64,000 nucleotides of DNA from Burkholderiaceae bacterium (lineage in GTDB: Bacteria > Pseudomonadota > Gammaproteobacteria > Burkholderiales > Burkholderiaceae_A). The notes beneath the pieces were generated by a model. That model did no database searches and was not told the DNA's origin. It worked only from the letters and a program-made list of their open reading frames with translations. The position numbers and the translations under genes are program-made. The stretch spans positions 1 through 64,000 of the forward strand of contig SGYQ01000007.1 in the NCBI GenBank assembly GCA_004214155.1. The letters are read 5' to 3'. Of this stretch, positions 25,871 through 35,971 are shown piece after piece (positions within the stretch are counted from its first letter, which is position 1; every line of letters begins with the position of its first letter).

Positions 25871-27108
25871 TAAATAAGTATTGTCCTCTTCATTACGAGA
25901 GCATCTTCCCTAGACTCTTTTCCTGGGTAATAATTTTTTCTTCTTCCTATAATTGAAAAACCAAATTTTGAATACAATGATATTGCTGTGTTATTGCTAG
26001 GCCGTACCTCTAAATAGATAGCAGTGATACTTTTAGCTTTCAAGGATAGTAAAAGTTGAGATAACATCCAATTTCCTAAACCTCTGCGTTGCCTCTCACT
26101 GGCTATTGTAAAATTCAGCAGATGGCATTCGTCTAGTACTTTTTGCCAAAAGTAATAACCGACCATTACGGAATTGTTGATTAACGCTTTAGCGATATAG
26201 TTTTCATTCAATGCATCGACAAAATTTCTCTCTGACCATCCAAAATCGTACGCGTTTTCTTCAATTTGTTTCAATAGAGGCACGTCTCGTTCTGATAAAT
26301 CTCTTAGATTTAATGAGGGTTCAATTTGTCTCTCAATACTTGACTGTGCCACTTTATTTTTAACGTATAACGGATAAATTTCCTGCGGATTACTCCAATT
26401 TCTTTTCATAATGAGTTGATAAAGCATTGCTAAAACTGAAAGCGACACTCTATCAGTATTCAGGTTTAACTCTTTAAGAAGTTCCACAAAAGAAAAGTCC
26501 GATAAATCAGGACAGAACAAAACATTTTCCTGACCCCTCCAACTTGAAATCTCAGCACTTGTTTTAACATTCGGCATATCTTTAAAATCAATCTTCCATG
26601 GAAAAATTTGTCTCTCTCGATTTACTCTAGTCTCGCCCTGACATGTACATTCAATCAAACCACAAAAATACTCTCCTAAACGGGCATTCAGAACAACATT
26701 CAAAATAACTTTTTTCGATTTGATTGATTTTCCCCTTCTGTCCGAAGCTAACCATGCGAAAGCAAATAATTCGAACAAACTTACTGACGCAACGTGTCTG
26801 TTCAACCCGAACGCTATTCCATGAATTAAGCTATTTACAACACGGAGACCAGTAAAAGAACCGGGCCCATTGATTAATACAAACTTACTAATTCTTTGTA
26901 TACTTCCAACACTTGATTCTGCAATTTTTTCTATGAGAGGAAGAAGACTGTCTTTAACTCCTTCTCGCGACTCGACCTGCTCAGTTATAATCTGTAAACG
27001 ATTATTTTTTTGAAAAACAATTGCCAAAGAAGCACTTTTCCCTACTGACTCTATGCTAAGCCATGGAAGCGTTTCAAAAACGCTGTTTTTGTCATTGATT
27101 TCCACCAT
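25870..27108 (-). CDS. tsaB-rimI: Fused TsaB (t6A synthesis) and RimI (ribosomal protein acetyltransferase)
   Basis: Residues 1 to about 240 are TsaB, the partner of TsaD in making threonylcarbamoyladenosine on tRNAs: PWLSIESVGKSASLA, then the GPGSFTGLRVVNSLIHGIAFG signature, ending in EIYPLYVKNKVA. Residues from about 262 are a GNAT acetyltransferase of the RimI type: LRDLSERDVPLLKQIEENAY, the acetyl-CoA loop RQRRGLGNWML and LEVRPSNNTAISLYSKFGF. Both halves look intact. In most bacteria they are separate genes that often adjoin. The gene is flanked by holD (1-base overlap) and ispDF (TGA/ATG region overlap at 27108). Confidence 0.92.
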   Translation of the reverse strand: MVEINDKNSVFETLPWLSIESVGKSASLAIVFQKNNRLQIITEQVESREGVKDSLLPLIEKIAESSVGSIQRISKFVLINGPGSFTGLRVVNSLIHGIAFGLNRHVASVSLFELFAFAWLASDRRGKSIKSKKVILNVVLNARLGEYFCGLIECTCQGETRVNRERQIFPWKIDFKDMPNVKTSAEISSWRGQENVLFCPDLSDFSFVELLKELNLNTDRVSLSVLAMLYQLIMKRNWSNPQEIYPLYVKNKVAQSSIERQIEPSLNLRDLSERDVPLLKQIEENAYDFGWSERNFVDALNENYIAKALINNSVMVGYYFWQKVLDECHLLNFTIASERQRRGLGNWMLSQLLLSLKAKSITAIYLEVRPSNNTAISLYSKFGFSIIGRRKNYYPGKESREDALVMKRTILI

Positions 27109-28415
27109 TACTTCGATAAAAGAGACACCGAAGCCATTGCAGCTATTCCCTCTTTTCTCCCGATACTTCCCAACCTTTCCGTGGTTGTTGCCTTAATGTT
27201 GACAAAAGAACAGTTTGTTTCCATCGTCAAAATTTCCTTCATTTTTTCCTTGTGAGGCGTAATTTTTGGCTCTTCACAAATAACAGTAGCGTCAATCTGG
27301 TAGACAACTAAGCTTCTGGTCTTCAAGGCTGAAATTATTTTTTTTAACATTTTTCGACTATCTAACCCCTTATTTTTGAGTTCGTTGTTCGGGAACCATT
27401 CCCCTATATCCCCAAGTCCAGCGGCTCCTAAAATGGCATCGCAAATAGCATGTATTAAAACATCCGCATCGGAATGCCCCAACAAACCTGAAGAATGTTG
27501 TATTTTTACTCCCCCTAAAATCACAAATTTTCCTTCATCACTAAATTTATGAACATCGAAACCTTGCCCAATACGCATTATATGTCCTGTCGTAAATTCT
27601 GCTTCTTTTAATTGCCAATTTTCTGCAATTTCTAAATCATCAGGTGTTGTAATCTTAATATTTTTTTTTCCCCCAAGAACCAACCTTGGTTTTTTTCCTA
27701 AACTCTCCACTGCAGATGCTTCATCTGTAAATGAAAAAGCTTTTCCTTGAAAGACGTCTAGGAGTAATTCAAGCTTAAACATTTGGGGAGTCTGCGCAAG
27801 CCAATAGTTTTCTCTATTTTCGGTTTTATTAATGTAAACACTTGTAGAATCATGTTGCTGCTTGTCAACCAACCCTAGCTTTAAAGTATCTGATACAGGA
27901 ATAGCCAAAATCGCTCCATCTGGCTCCTCACTTCCTATATCCCACAGTCGTTCTAAAGCTTCTGGAGAAACAAAAGGCCGTACGGCATCGTGCACAACTA
28001 TCCAATCATCCATAGAAGCAATATTTTTTAAAAAACCTACTCCCGCATATACTGATTCGCATCTAGTGGTTCCACCACAACGCAATGCAATAATGGGAAC
28101 ACCCTTATTCAAATCACTAGAACTTTTTGCAAACTTTAAAAACTCACAATGTTTATCCTCTCTGGAAACGATCAAAATTATGCAAGCTAAAGATGCTCTT
28201 TCAGGAAGTTCCAGTAAAGAAGCCACGCTCCTCTCTAATAGCGTGATCCCGTTTAAATGAATATACTGTTTGGGAATGTTACTTTTAAATCTTTTCCCCG
28301 ACCCGCCGGCGGGTATAATACACCATGTTGCGTTTTTTGGCCCACCGTTATTTTCTGCGAACAATATTTTTTTTAAAAACTTTTCTGCAGATTTGTAGTC
28401 ATCGAATATATGCAT
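27108..28415 (-). CDS. ispDF: Bifunctional IspD-IspF isoprenoid enzyme
   Basis: The N-terminal part is 2-C-methyl-D-erythritol 4-phosphate cytidylyltransferase (CIIPAGGSGKRFKSNIPKQY, DDWIVVHDAVRPFV) and the C-terminal part from about residue 280 is the 2,4-cyclodiphosphate synthase (MRIGQGFDVHKF, HSDADVLIHAICDAILGA). They are two steps of the MEP pathway, which feeds the hpnCDE squalene genes and other isoprenoids. ATG 28415 gives 435 residues; the track start is an upstream TTG inside the mfd leader. There is an unusual 30-residue extension before the IspD glycine loop. Fused ispDF is common in alpha- and epsilonproteobacteria; in betaproteobacteria the two are usually separate neighbours. 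Confidence 0.92.
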   Translation of the reverse strand: MHIFDDYKSAEKFLKKILFAENNGGPKNATWCIIPAGGSGKRFKSNIPKQYIHLNGITLLERSVASLLELPERASLACIILIVSREDKHCEFLKFAKSSSDLNKGVPIIALRCGGTTRCESVYAGVGFLKNIASMDDWIVVHDAVRPFVSPEALERLWDIGSEEPDGAILAIPVSDTLKLGLVDKQQHDSTSVYINKTENRENYWLAQTPQMFKLELLLDVFQGKAFSFTDEASAVESLGKKPRLVLGGKKNIKITTPDDLEIAENWQLKEAEFTTGHIMRIGQGFDVHKFSDEGKFVILGGVKIQHSSGLLGHSDADVLIHAICDAILGAAGLGDIGEWFPNNELKNKGLDSRKMLKKIISALKTRSLVVYQIDATVICEEPKITPHKEKMKEILTMETNCSFVNIKATTTERLGSIGRKEGIAAMASVSLLSK

Positions 28416-28437
28416 AGTTTTGATAGAGTTTAACTGA

Positions 28438-31400
28438 ATGTTTACCAACCCTAATTTGCGCGACCAGAACGACAATTTACCGTTTAATCAACCAAAACAA
28501 AAACACGATCCATCAGATTCTTCTTTTCCAGACTCTTTTATTTTAGCAAAACTACTGGCTGAGGAGAAAAAAAACACTGGTAGCGGGGCGAAGGCATTAA
28601 TTATAACCGAGAATCAGGAAAATGCTGAAAAGATATCTGCCGAAATAAATTTTTTTGATAAAGATATAAATATTAAACTTTTTCCCGATTGGGAAATTCT
28701 ACCGTATGAACCCTTTTCTCCTCACGAAGATCTTGTATCTAACCGCCTACTAACACTTTACGAAGCGATTAAAGGTAACTTGGATGGAATAATCTTAAGC
28801 GCTCATACCGCATTAATGCGATTACCTCCTAAAGATTTTGTTGCGGGACATACTTTTTTCTTGAAAAAAAATCAGAAAATTAGACTTAAGGGGTTAATAG
28901 ACCAATTAAATATTGCTGGTTATACTAATAATACTCATGTGGTCTCCCCGAGGGAATACTCTACACGGGGTAATATAATTGACTTATTCCCGATGGGATC
29001 TTCGACTCCATATCGATTGGAGCTTATTGATGACGAAATTGAGACTATAAAAATTTTTGACCCTGATACACAGAGAACATTATATCCCGCAGAAGAAATT
29101 CGCATCCTTCCTAGCCGAGAATTTCCGATAGGCAAAAGCTCCGCAGATCGTTTTCGAATTAATTGGAGAAAAAATTTTGAAGGAGACCCTCTCAAGTGCA
29201 CTTTGTACAGGGATGTGGGTAAAGAAATTTTTGGATCAGGAATTGAATATTACTTACCTTTTTTACACGAAAAATTGGATACCATTTTTTCGTATCTTAA
29301 GAATGATGGAAAAATATATGAGATAGGTGAAACCGCCAGGGCTATTGAAAAACAAGCATTAGAGATAAATCAGAGGTATGATTATCTTAAACATGACATG
29401 GCGAGACCGATCTGTCCTCCAGAATCAATATCGATTCAACAGCATCAATTTACCGCTGCGAAAAAAAATTTTAAAAATATTGATATTTATGCAATAAGTA
29501 AACCTTTAAAAATTTCCCTACTGCCTAACTTAGGAATAGACGGAGGAATCAATAATGATTTAGATAAATTTAAAGTTGCTCTTGAGGATAATAAACTCGG
29601 GCACAAAGTCCTAGTAGTAACAAGTAATGCGGGTAGGGCTGAGACTATACATACGTTGATGAATAAAATTAGTATTCCTAGCCGTGTTGTAAGTACTTTT
29701 AAAGAATTTGAAACCAATTCAAAAAAAGATAATTCTTCAAAACTATGTCTTTCAATTGTTAAAGGTTTTATGGTCCATGGTTTTAAAATTCCCGAATTTT
29801 CCGTTATTACTGAGTTTGATTTATTTCGAGGACTTCACCATGTAGCAGATAAAAATGAAAAAAAGAACGAACGTAATGTTGAAAATTTCATTAAAAACCT
29901 CTCTGAACTGCAAATAGGTTCTCCGGTTGTGCATATTGATCATGGTATCGGAAGGTATAGAGGACTAAAGGAAGTAGATATTGGTGAGGAAGCAAATGAA
30001 TTTCTACACCTTGAATATGCAAACTCTGCTAGTTTATACGTCCCCGTCTCTCAATTAGCTTGTATTAATAGGTACTGCGGTAGCGATCCAGAAAATGCGC
30101 CCTTGCATGTATTAGGATCAGAACGTTGGAATAAAGAAAAAACAAAGGCAATCAAGCAGGTACGAGATACAGCAGCTAAATTATTAGGTCTTTATGCCAA
30201 ACGAGCCGCTAAAAAAGGATACTCATTTCAATTTAACCAGAGTGAATTCGAAGAATTTAGTAATGGTTTTGAATATATCGAAACGACTGATCAAAAATCA
30301 GCCATTCAAGCAGTTGTCCAAGATATGATTAGCGAAAAACCCATGGATAGACTAATCTGTGGTGATGTTGGCTTTGGGAAAACAGAAGTTGCCCTTAGGG
30401 CAAGCTTTCTAGCTGTTTCTTCAGGAAAACAGGTAGCTGTCCTTGCACCAACTACTTTGCTTGCGGAACAACATTATCAAACATTTAAAGATCGCTTTGC
30501 ATCTTTTCCCTTTGAAATATGTGAACTATCAAGATTTAGAAAAAAATCTGAAAATATCAAGAGTGTTAAGGATATCGAAAATGGACGGGTAGATATAGTT
30601 ATTGGAACGCACAAATTAATAGCCGGTAATATTAAATTCAAAGATCTTGGACTCATAATTATTGATGAAGAACATCGTTTTGGAGTCCGGCAAAAAGAAA
30701 AATTTAGAGAAATTCGATCTGAAATTGATACAATCGCGATGACTGCAACCCCAATCCCACGAACTCTTTCCATGAGTATGGAAGGAATAAGAGATTTCTC
30801 AATCATTGCAAGCGCACCTCAAAAAAGGTTAGCAATAAAGACATTTGTCAGACATGAGGATAATTTTTTTGTCAAAGAAGCACTTATTAGAGAACTCAGA
30901 AGAGGTGGCCAAGCTTATGTAATACATAACGAAGTGAGGACCATCAATCATAAGTTAGAAAAATTACAAAAGCTTGTTCCTGAAGCAAGAATTGGAATAG
31001 CACATGGTCAAATGGCTGAAAAAGAATTGGAGTTGGTCATGCGTAATTTCAATCAAAAGAAGTTTAATGTTTTATTATCCTCTACTATCATTGAAACAGG
31101 AATTGATATTCCCTCTGCGAACACCATAATTATATATAGAGCCGATAAGTTTGGATTGGCACAGTTACACCAATTGAGAGGAAGGGTTGGCAGATCGCAC
31201 CATCAAGCGTATGCATATCTTCTTACTCCTGGGCAGGAAAGTTTGAATAAAAATGCGAAAAAAAGACTAGAAGCAATTCAGTCAATGGAGGAATTGGGTT
31301 CGGGGTTTTTTCTTGCTATGCATGATTTAGAAATTAGAGGAGCCGGAGAGGTTTTGGGTGAAAATCAATCAGGTAACATAACTGAAATTGGTTTTTCTTT

Positions 31401-31932
31401 ATACGCTGAAATGTTAGAAAACGCAGTGAGATATCTCAAAGAGGGCAAGAAGGAAAATTTCGATTTGCTTGATACACCCACTGTAGAAATTAAATTGCAT
31501 GTGCCCAGTATCTTACCCAAAAACTACTGTCCAGATGTTAATGAGCGATTAATTTTATATAAAAAATTAGCAGAGTCGCATACAGAACTAGATCTCCTAA
31601 AAGTAGAAGAGGAGTTGATTGATCGGTTTGGTCTATTACCGAAGGAAGCAAAAAATTTAGTGTTATCCCACCAAATAAGAATTAAGGCGAAAGATTATGA
31701 TTTAATCAAGCTAGATGCTACTGAGAAATCTATTACCATTACACTAAATGAAAAACCCAAGATAAATGTTGAAAGGCTCCTCCAAAAGATACAGCAAAAT
31801 GATTCGATAAAACTTATTGGAGAAAATAAAATTAGATTTGTTGTGACCAGTAACAACATTGCTGATTACAAAAGGAATATAGAGGAAGTATTTTTCACAG
31901 TATCAAATAAGAAAATTATCCTGGGTATTTAG
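28438..31932 (+). CDS. mfd: Transcription-repair coupling factor Mfd
   Basis: Mfd removes RNA polymerase stalled at DNA damage and recruits UvrA. The 1164-residue product has the UvrB-like N-terminal domain ([24 protein letters not shown]), the RNA polymerase-interaction domain (GSPVVHIDHGIGRYRGL), and the RecG-like translocase with GDVGFGKTEVALRA, IIDEEHRFGVRQKE, TATPIPRTL and QLRGRVGRSHHQAYAYL, ending in the TRCF domain. Length matches E. coli Mfd (1148). It is divergent from ispDF, an mfd-isp neighbourhood typical of betaproteobacteria, and overlaps apbC by 4 bases tail to tail. Confidence 0.97.
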   Translation: MFTNPNLRDQNDNLPFNQPKQKHDPSDSSFPDSFILAKLLAEEKKNTGSGAKALIITENQENAEKISAEINFFDKDINIKLFPDWEILPYEPFSPHEDLVSNRLLTLYEAIKGNLDGIILSAHTALMRLPPKDFVAGHTFFLKKNQKIRLKGLIDQLNIAGYTNNTHVVSPREYSTRGNIIDLFPMGSSTPYRLELIDDEIETIKIFDPDTQRTLYPAEEIRILPSREFPIGKSSADRFRINWRKNFEGDPLKCTLYRDVGKEIFGSGIEYYLPFLHEKLDTIFSYLKNDGKIYEIGETARAIEKQALEINQRYDYLKHDMARPICPPESISIQQHQFTAAKKNFKNIDIYAISKPLKISLLPNLGIDGGINNDLDKFKVALEDNKLGHKVLVVTSNAGRAETIHTLMNKISIPSRVVSTFKEFETNSKKDNSSKLCLSIVKGFMVHGFKIPEFSVITEFDLFRGLHHVADKNEKKNERNVENFIKNLSELQIGSPVVHIDHGIGRYRGLKEVDIGEEANEFLHLEYANSASLYVPVSQLACINRYCGSDPENAPLHVLGSERWNKEKTKAIKQVRDTAAKLLGLYAKRAAKKGYSFQFNQSEFEEFSNGFEYIETTDQKSAIQAVVQDMISEKPMDRLICGDVGFGKTEVALRASFLAVSSGKQVAVLAPTTLLAEQHYQTFKDRFASFPFEICELSRFRKKSENIKSVKDIENGRVDIVIGTHKLIAGNIKFKDLGLIIIDEEHRFGVRQKEKFREIRSEIDTIAMTATPIPRTLSMSMEGIRDFSIIASAPQKRLAIKTFVRHEDNFFVKEALIRELRRGGQAYVIHNEVRTINHKLEKLQKLVPEARIGIAHGQMAEKELELVMRNFNQKKFNVLLSSTIIETGIDIPSANTIIIYRADKFGLAQLHQLRGRVGRSHHQAYAYLLTPGQESLNKNAKKRLEAIQSMEELGSGFFLAMHDLEIRGAGEVLGENQSGNITEIGFSLYAEMLENAVRYLKEGKKENFDLLDTPTVEIKLHVPSILPKNYCPDVNERLILYKKLAESHTELDLLKVEEELIDRFGLLPKEAKNLVLSHQIRIKAKDYDLIKLDATEKSITITLNEKPKINVERLLQKIQQNDSIKLIGENKIRFVVTSNNIADYKRNIEEVFFTVSNKKIILGI

Positions 31933-33020
31933 GTGTTTTTGATTACTATTTTCGGAAATTTTCCTGAATTACTTTTTTTGAGCGCCGATATATGTCTGGC
32001 CAGCGCGAAAGACACATCACCGTACGCTTTTGCGATACCTGGGTTGCTCTTTGATATAACGGATGGAACCCCATTGTCAGAGTCTTCTCGTATAGATACA
32101 TTTAAGGGTAACGAACCTAAAAAGTTTGTGTCATATTTTTTTGCGGTGTGGATCCCTCCTCCAGAACCAAAAATCTCCTCAACGTTGCCACATATAGGAC
32201 AAGCGTACGATGCCATATTCTCAACGATACCTAATATTGGGACTGAAACTTTTTTGAACATTTTGATACCTTTTCTAGCGTCTAAAAGAGCAATTTCCTG
32301 CGGTGTGGTGACTATAACTGCCCCCGTAAGCGGGACTTTCTGTGCCAATGTAAGATGTATATCGCCGGTTCCTGGCGGCAGATCTATAAACAAATAGTCA
32401 AGATTATTCCATGCAGTTTGCCGCAATAACTGTTCTAAGGCCTGCGTTACCATTGGTCCACGCCAAACCATAGCTTCATCCTTAGGAATTAAATAACCGA
32501 TACTGTTTGTCTGTACTCCGTGCCCAATCATCGGAACGATCGTTTTACCATCAGGAGACTCAGGCTTTCCATCGACTCCTAAAAGCGCTGGAATGCTCGG
32601 GCCGTAGATATCGCCATCTAATATTCCTACATTAGCTCCCTCGAGATGCAACGATAGGGCTAAATTTACTGTGGTGGTTGACTTACCTACACCTCCTTTC
32701 CCAGATGCTATCGCAATAATATTTTTCACACCTGGAATCAACTGAGTACCTTTCTCTATGGAATGCGCAACTATATTTGTTTCTAGCAGAACATTCACAG
32801 TTTTTAGGTTGAATAAACCTTTCAGATGGGAAACAATTTCATCTCTAATTTTTTGCTTCCTGCTCTTGACAGGATAACCAAACTTAACTTTTAAACTAAG
32901 GTCGTCACCAACTTGCTTAATGTCGGTAACCATATCTTTAAAAACATGATCTTTACTCAATTCACTCAAAAAAGCATGCTCACAAAAAGCAGCTTCAATT
33001 TTTTCCGCATTTACGTTCAA
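31929..33020 (-). CDS. apbC: Mrp/ApbC family iron-sulfur cluster carrier
   Basis: This 363-residue P-loop ATPase binds and transfers Fe-S clusters. It has an N-terminal MIP18-like domain, the deviant Walker A GKGGVGKSTTTVNLAL, DGDIYGPSIPALLG, FIDLPPGTGDIHLTL and the cluster-binding CPIC in the C-terminal half. Initiation is probably at TTG 33020, with GGAAT upstream, because no ATG fits the start of the MIP18-like domain. It is the last gene of ybbA-purL-ybiT-moeA-apbC and follows moeA by 3 bases. Complex I, encoded at the right end of the window, is an Fe-S client type. Confidence 0.92.
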   Translation of the reverse strand: MNVNAEKIEAAFCEHAFLSELSKDHVFKDMVTDIKQVGDDLSLKVKFGYPVKSRKQKIRDEIVSHLKGLFNLKTVNVLLETNIVAHSIEKGTQLIPGVKNIIAIASGKGGVGKSTTTVNLALSLHLEGANVGILDGDIYGPSIPALLGVDGKPESPDGKTIVPMIGHGVQTNSIGYLIPKDEAMVWRGPMVTQALEQLLRQTAWNNLDYLFIDLPPGTGDIHLTLAQKVPLTGAVIVTTPQEIALLDARKGIKMFKKVSVPILGIVENMASYACPICGNVEEIFGSGGGIHTAKKYDTNFLGSLPLNVSIREDSDNGVPSVISKSNPGIAKAYGDVSFALARHISALKKSNSGKFPKIVIKNT

Positions 33021-33023
33021 CTT

Positions 33024-34346
33024 TTATTCCCCACTTTCTTGCAGCCCATCAAAGATCAATACACTAACCTTATCACCAGCTTTATAGGTCTGTTCATCAT
33101 GCTCCAATATCACCAGGCAGTCTGCCTCGCTCATAGAGCTGAGTATACCCGATCCTTGATTCTCCTGAACTTTAACAAAAATATTTCCATTTACGCTAAC
33201 TAAATTACCTCTTCTGAATTCCGTGCGACCCTTCTTTTTATTAATAGAAGTGATTAACGGAAATTTTAATTTCCTATTTAAGTATCTTATGTTCCCAACC
33301 ATTCTTCGAATTGCGGGCAACACGAAGATAAAGAATGTCACCATGACAGCAACGGGATTGCCCGGAAGGCCAAAGACAATAGTGTGCTTAGAACCTACTT
33401 CGTTAGGTTTCTTTATTGTTCCAACTGCCATTGGTCTTCCTGGTCTCATGGCAATTTTCCAAAATTCAACACTTCCAAGAGACTTCATTACCTGCTTGGT
33501 AAAGTCAGACTCCCCTACGCTTACACCCCCGCTTGTAACGATAAGGTCAACCTTTGAAGCTGCATTTTTAAAAGCCGACTCCAAAATTCTGTGATTATCT
33601 ACAACAACACCGAAGTCGATAACATCAACAGGCAACCGGTTCAACATTGCTGACATCGTATATCGATTGCTATCGTAAATACAACCTTCATTCAATTCTT
33701 GACCAGGACTCTTCAGTTCATTTCCAGTAGAAAAATATCCAACACGTAATTTTTTATAAACTCCTATCTCAGGAATCCCCAGGGAAGCAACAAGACCAAC
33801 ATCTGCTGCACTTAAAAGCCTACCTCTTTGCAAAACAGGATTGCCGAATTTCAAATCTTCACCTTTCTTTCTTCTGTTATCACCCTCTTTTACAATACTA
33901 GATTCGAAACAGGCCATACCATCAGATATAGAAACAAACTCCTGAGGAACTACCGTATCGCACATGTCAGGCATTTTGGCTCCGGTCATTATCTTTACAC
34001 ACTCTCCCTGAAAAATTTCATCAGATATAATTTCACCCGCACTAATACTTCCGCGGATTTTTAATTTTGCCGTTTCGTTTTTTTTCTCTAAGGACTTGTG
34101 TGCGAATGCATAACCATCCATCGCAGCATTGTCTTGTGCGGGTACATCAAGTGTAGAAATTAAGTCATTGTATAAAATTCTACCCGGAGCATCCGTGAGA
34201 GGAACAAACTCAGAACCAAGACTTTCGCAATGATCTTGTGTTAATTCCAAAATAATATCTAACGCCCCACTAACTGACATTGAGTCTGGATCATATCCCG
34301 ATAAGCATGAAATTATATGGTCTATTGACTTATTAATTTCAATCAT
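33024..34346 (-). CDS. moeA: Molybdopterin molybdenumtransferase MoeA
   Basis: MoeA inserts molybdenum into adenylated molybdopterin. The 440-residue protein has the family blocks PAQDNAAMDGYAF, IMTGAKMPDMCDTVVPQE, the MoCF signature VTSGGVSVGESDF, and FGLPGNPVAVMVTFFIFVLP. Length is somewhat over E. coli MoeA (411). Molybdenum cofactor is needed by formate dehydrogenases, which are common selenoproteins, but none is in the window. It is part of a tight five-gene operon with 5 bases to ybiT. Confidence 0.94.
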   Translation of the reverse strand: MIEINKSIDHIISCLSGYDPDSMSVSGALDIILELTQDHCESLGSEFVPLTDAPGRILYNDLISTLDVPAQDNAAMDGYAFAHKSLEKKNETAKLKIRGSISAGEIISDEIFQGECVKIMTGAKMPDMCDTVVPQEFVSISDGMACFESSIVKEGDNRRKKGEDLKFGNPVLQRGRLLSAADVGLVASLGIPEIGVYKKLRVGYFSTGNELKSPGQELNEGCIYDSNRYTMSAMLNRLPVDVIDFGVVVDNHRILESAFKNAASKVDLIVTSGGVSVGESDFTKQVMKSLGSVEFWKIAMRPGRPMAVGTIKKPNEVGSKHTIVFGLPGNPVAVMVTFFIFVLPAIRRMVGNIRYLNRKLKFPLITSINKKKGRTEFRRGNLVSVNGNIFVKVQENQGSGILSSMSEADCLVILEHDEQTYKAGDKVSVLIFDGLQESGE

Positions 34347-34351
34347 AGTGA

Positions 34352-35971
34352 CTAACGTTCCTTCATTGAAAGATATTCATCATAAGTACCGCTAAAATCA
34401 TGGATTTTATTCTGCTTAATATCAATAACCCATATCCTTTTCGCAATCGAATTGACAAACTCTCTGTCATGGGACACTAGCAAAACGGTCCCATCAAATT
34501 TTTCTAACGCTAACTGCAGCGATTCAATGGATTCCATGTCAAGATGATTAGTGGGCTCATCCAAAAGCAAAATATTTGCCTTTAAAAGCATCAATTTTCC
34601 AAAATACATTCGGTGTTTTTCTCCACCCGATATAACGGACGCTGGTTTGCTTACACTACTTCCTGAAAACAACAATTTACCAAGGGTTGACCGAATACTT
34701 TGATCATTATCCTCATCTCCACCATATTGCAATAGCCAATCATTCAAAGATTTATTTGTTTCAAACTCGGGGTAGACGTCCTGCATCATATAACCTAACT
34801 CCGCATTTTCTGCCCATTTACAAACACCTGAGTCTACATCAAAACCACCGTTGTCAGGACCAACAATCAAATTTAAAAGTGTGGATTTGCCCGCCCCATT
34901 CGGACCAATAATTGCAATTTTCTCTCCAGATTCAACTATGGCTGAAAAAGATTCTATAACGTTCCCCTTCTCACTATCAAAACCTTTACTTAAACTTTGC
35001 AAATGCACCGCCTGTCGAAATAATTTCTTTTTTTGGGTAAATCTAATATAAGGATTTTGACGGGAAGAAGGACGAACGGAAACTGCATCCGACTGAAGCT
35101 TGTCAATCAGTTTTCTCCTTGAAGTCGCTTGCTTTGCTTTTGACTTGTTCGCTGCAAACCTCCTGATAAATTCTTGCAACTCAGAAATCTTTTCTTTGCT
35201 TCTAGTACTCTCAGCCATCAACCTAGCTCTAGCTTCTGATGACGCAAGCATGTAATCATCGTAATTTCCGGGATATATCTTTATTTCCCCGTAATCAAGG
35301 TCTGCCATGTGTGTACAAACAGAATTCAGAAAATGTCGGTCGTGGGAAATTATAATCATCGTACAAGTTTTCTCATCCAACACCCCTTCTAGCCATCGAA
35401 TTGTATCGATATCTAGGTTATTGGTTGGCTCATCCAGAAGTAATATATCTGGATCTGAAAATAAAGCTTGTGCTAACAAAACTCTAACTTTCCAACCAGG
35501 CGGGACATTTTTCATGGGTCCCTTATGGAGATCTAAGTCTATTCCCGCGCCGATCAGTAATTCACCAGCCCTTGCTTCAGAGGAATAACCACCAAATTCT
35601 GCATACTTACTTTCTAGCTCTGCAGCTTTAATATAGTCTTCATCAGTCGCATCTATGTTAGCGTAAATGGAGTCTCTTTCTGTCATCGCAGACCACATTT
35701 CTTCATGGCCCATCATAACTACATCCAGTACATTTACCTCCTCGTATGCGAACTGATCTTGTCCAAGTTTACCTAATCTAGTGTTGGTGTCGATAACAAC
35801 CTCACCGGAAGATGCTTCCTGCTCCCCACTTAAAATTTTCATAAACGTTGATTTTCCACAACCATTAGCACCAATTAGACCGTATCTGTTCCCACTAGAA
35901 AATTTAATAGAAACATTTTCAAACAATGGTTTTTCTCCGAACTGAACGGATAAATTTACTGTTGAAATCAT
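34352..35971 (-). CDS. ybiT: ABC-F family ribosome-associated ATPase YbiT
   Basis: The 539-residue protein has two ABC domains without membrane segments: [17 protein letters not shown] and [19 protein letters not shown] in the first, [16 protein letters not shown] and [18 protein letters not shown] in the second, joined by a charged linker ([19 protein letters not shown]). The close match to E. coli YbiT in [22 protein letters not shown] and YPGNYDDYM separates it from EttA and Uup. ABC-F proteins act at the ribosomal E site to relieve stalls. Its start overlaps the purL stop in an ATGA junction. Confidence 0.9.
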   Translation of the reverse strand: MISTVNLSVQFGEKPLFENVSIKFSSGNRYGLIGANGCGKSTFMKILSGEQEASSGEVVIDTNTRLGKLGQDQFAYEEVNVLDVVMMGHEEMWSAMTERDSIYANIDATDEDYIKAAELESKYAEFGGYSSEARAGELLIGAGIDLDLHKGPMKNVPPGWKVRVLLAQALFSDPDILLLDEPTNNLDIDTIRWLEGVLDEKTCTMIIISHDRHFLNSVCTHMADLDYGEIKIYPGNYDDYMLASSEARARLMAESTRSKEKISELQEFIRRFAANKSKAKQATSRRKLIDKLQSDAVSVRPSSRQNPYIRFTQKKKLFRQAVHLQSLSKGFDSEKGNVIESFSAIVESGEKIAIIGPNGAGKSTLLNLIVGPDNGGFDVDSGVCKWAENAELGYMMQDVYPEFETNKSLNDWLLQYGGDEDNDQSIRSTLGKLLFSGSSVSKPASVISGGEKHRMYFGKLMLLKANILLLDEPTNHLDMESIESLQLALEKFDGTVLLVSHDREFVNSIAKRIWVIDIKQNKIHDFSGTYDEYLSMKER

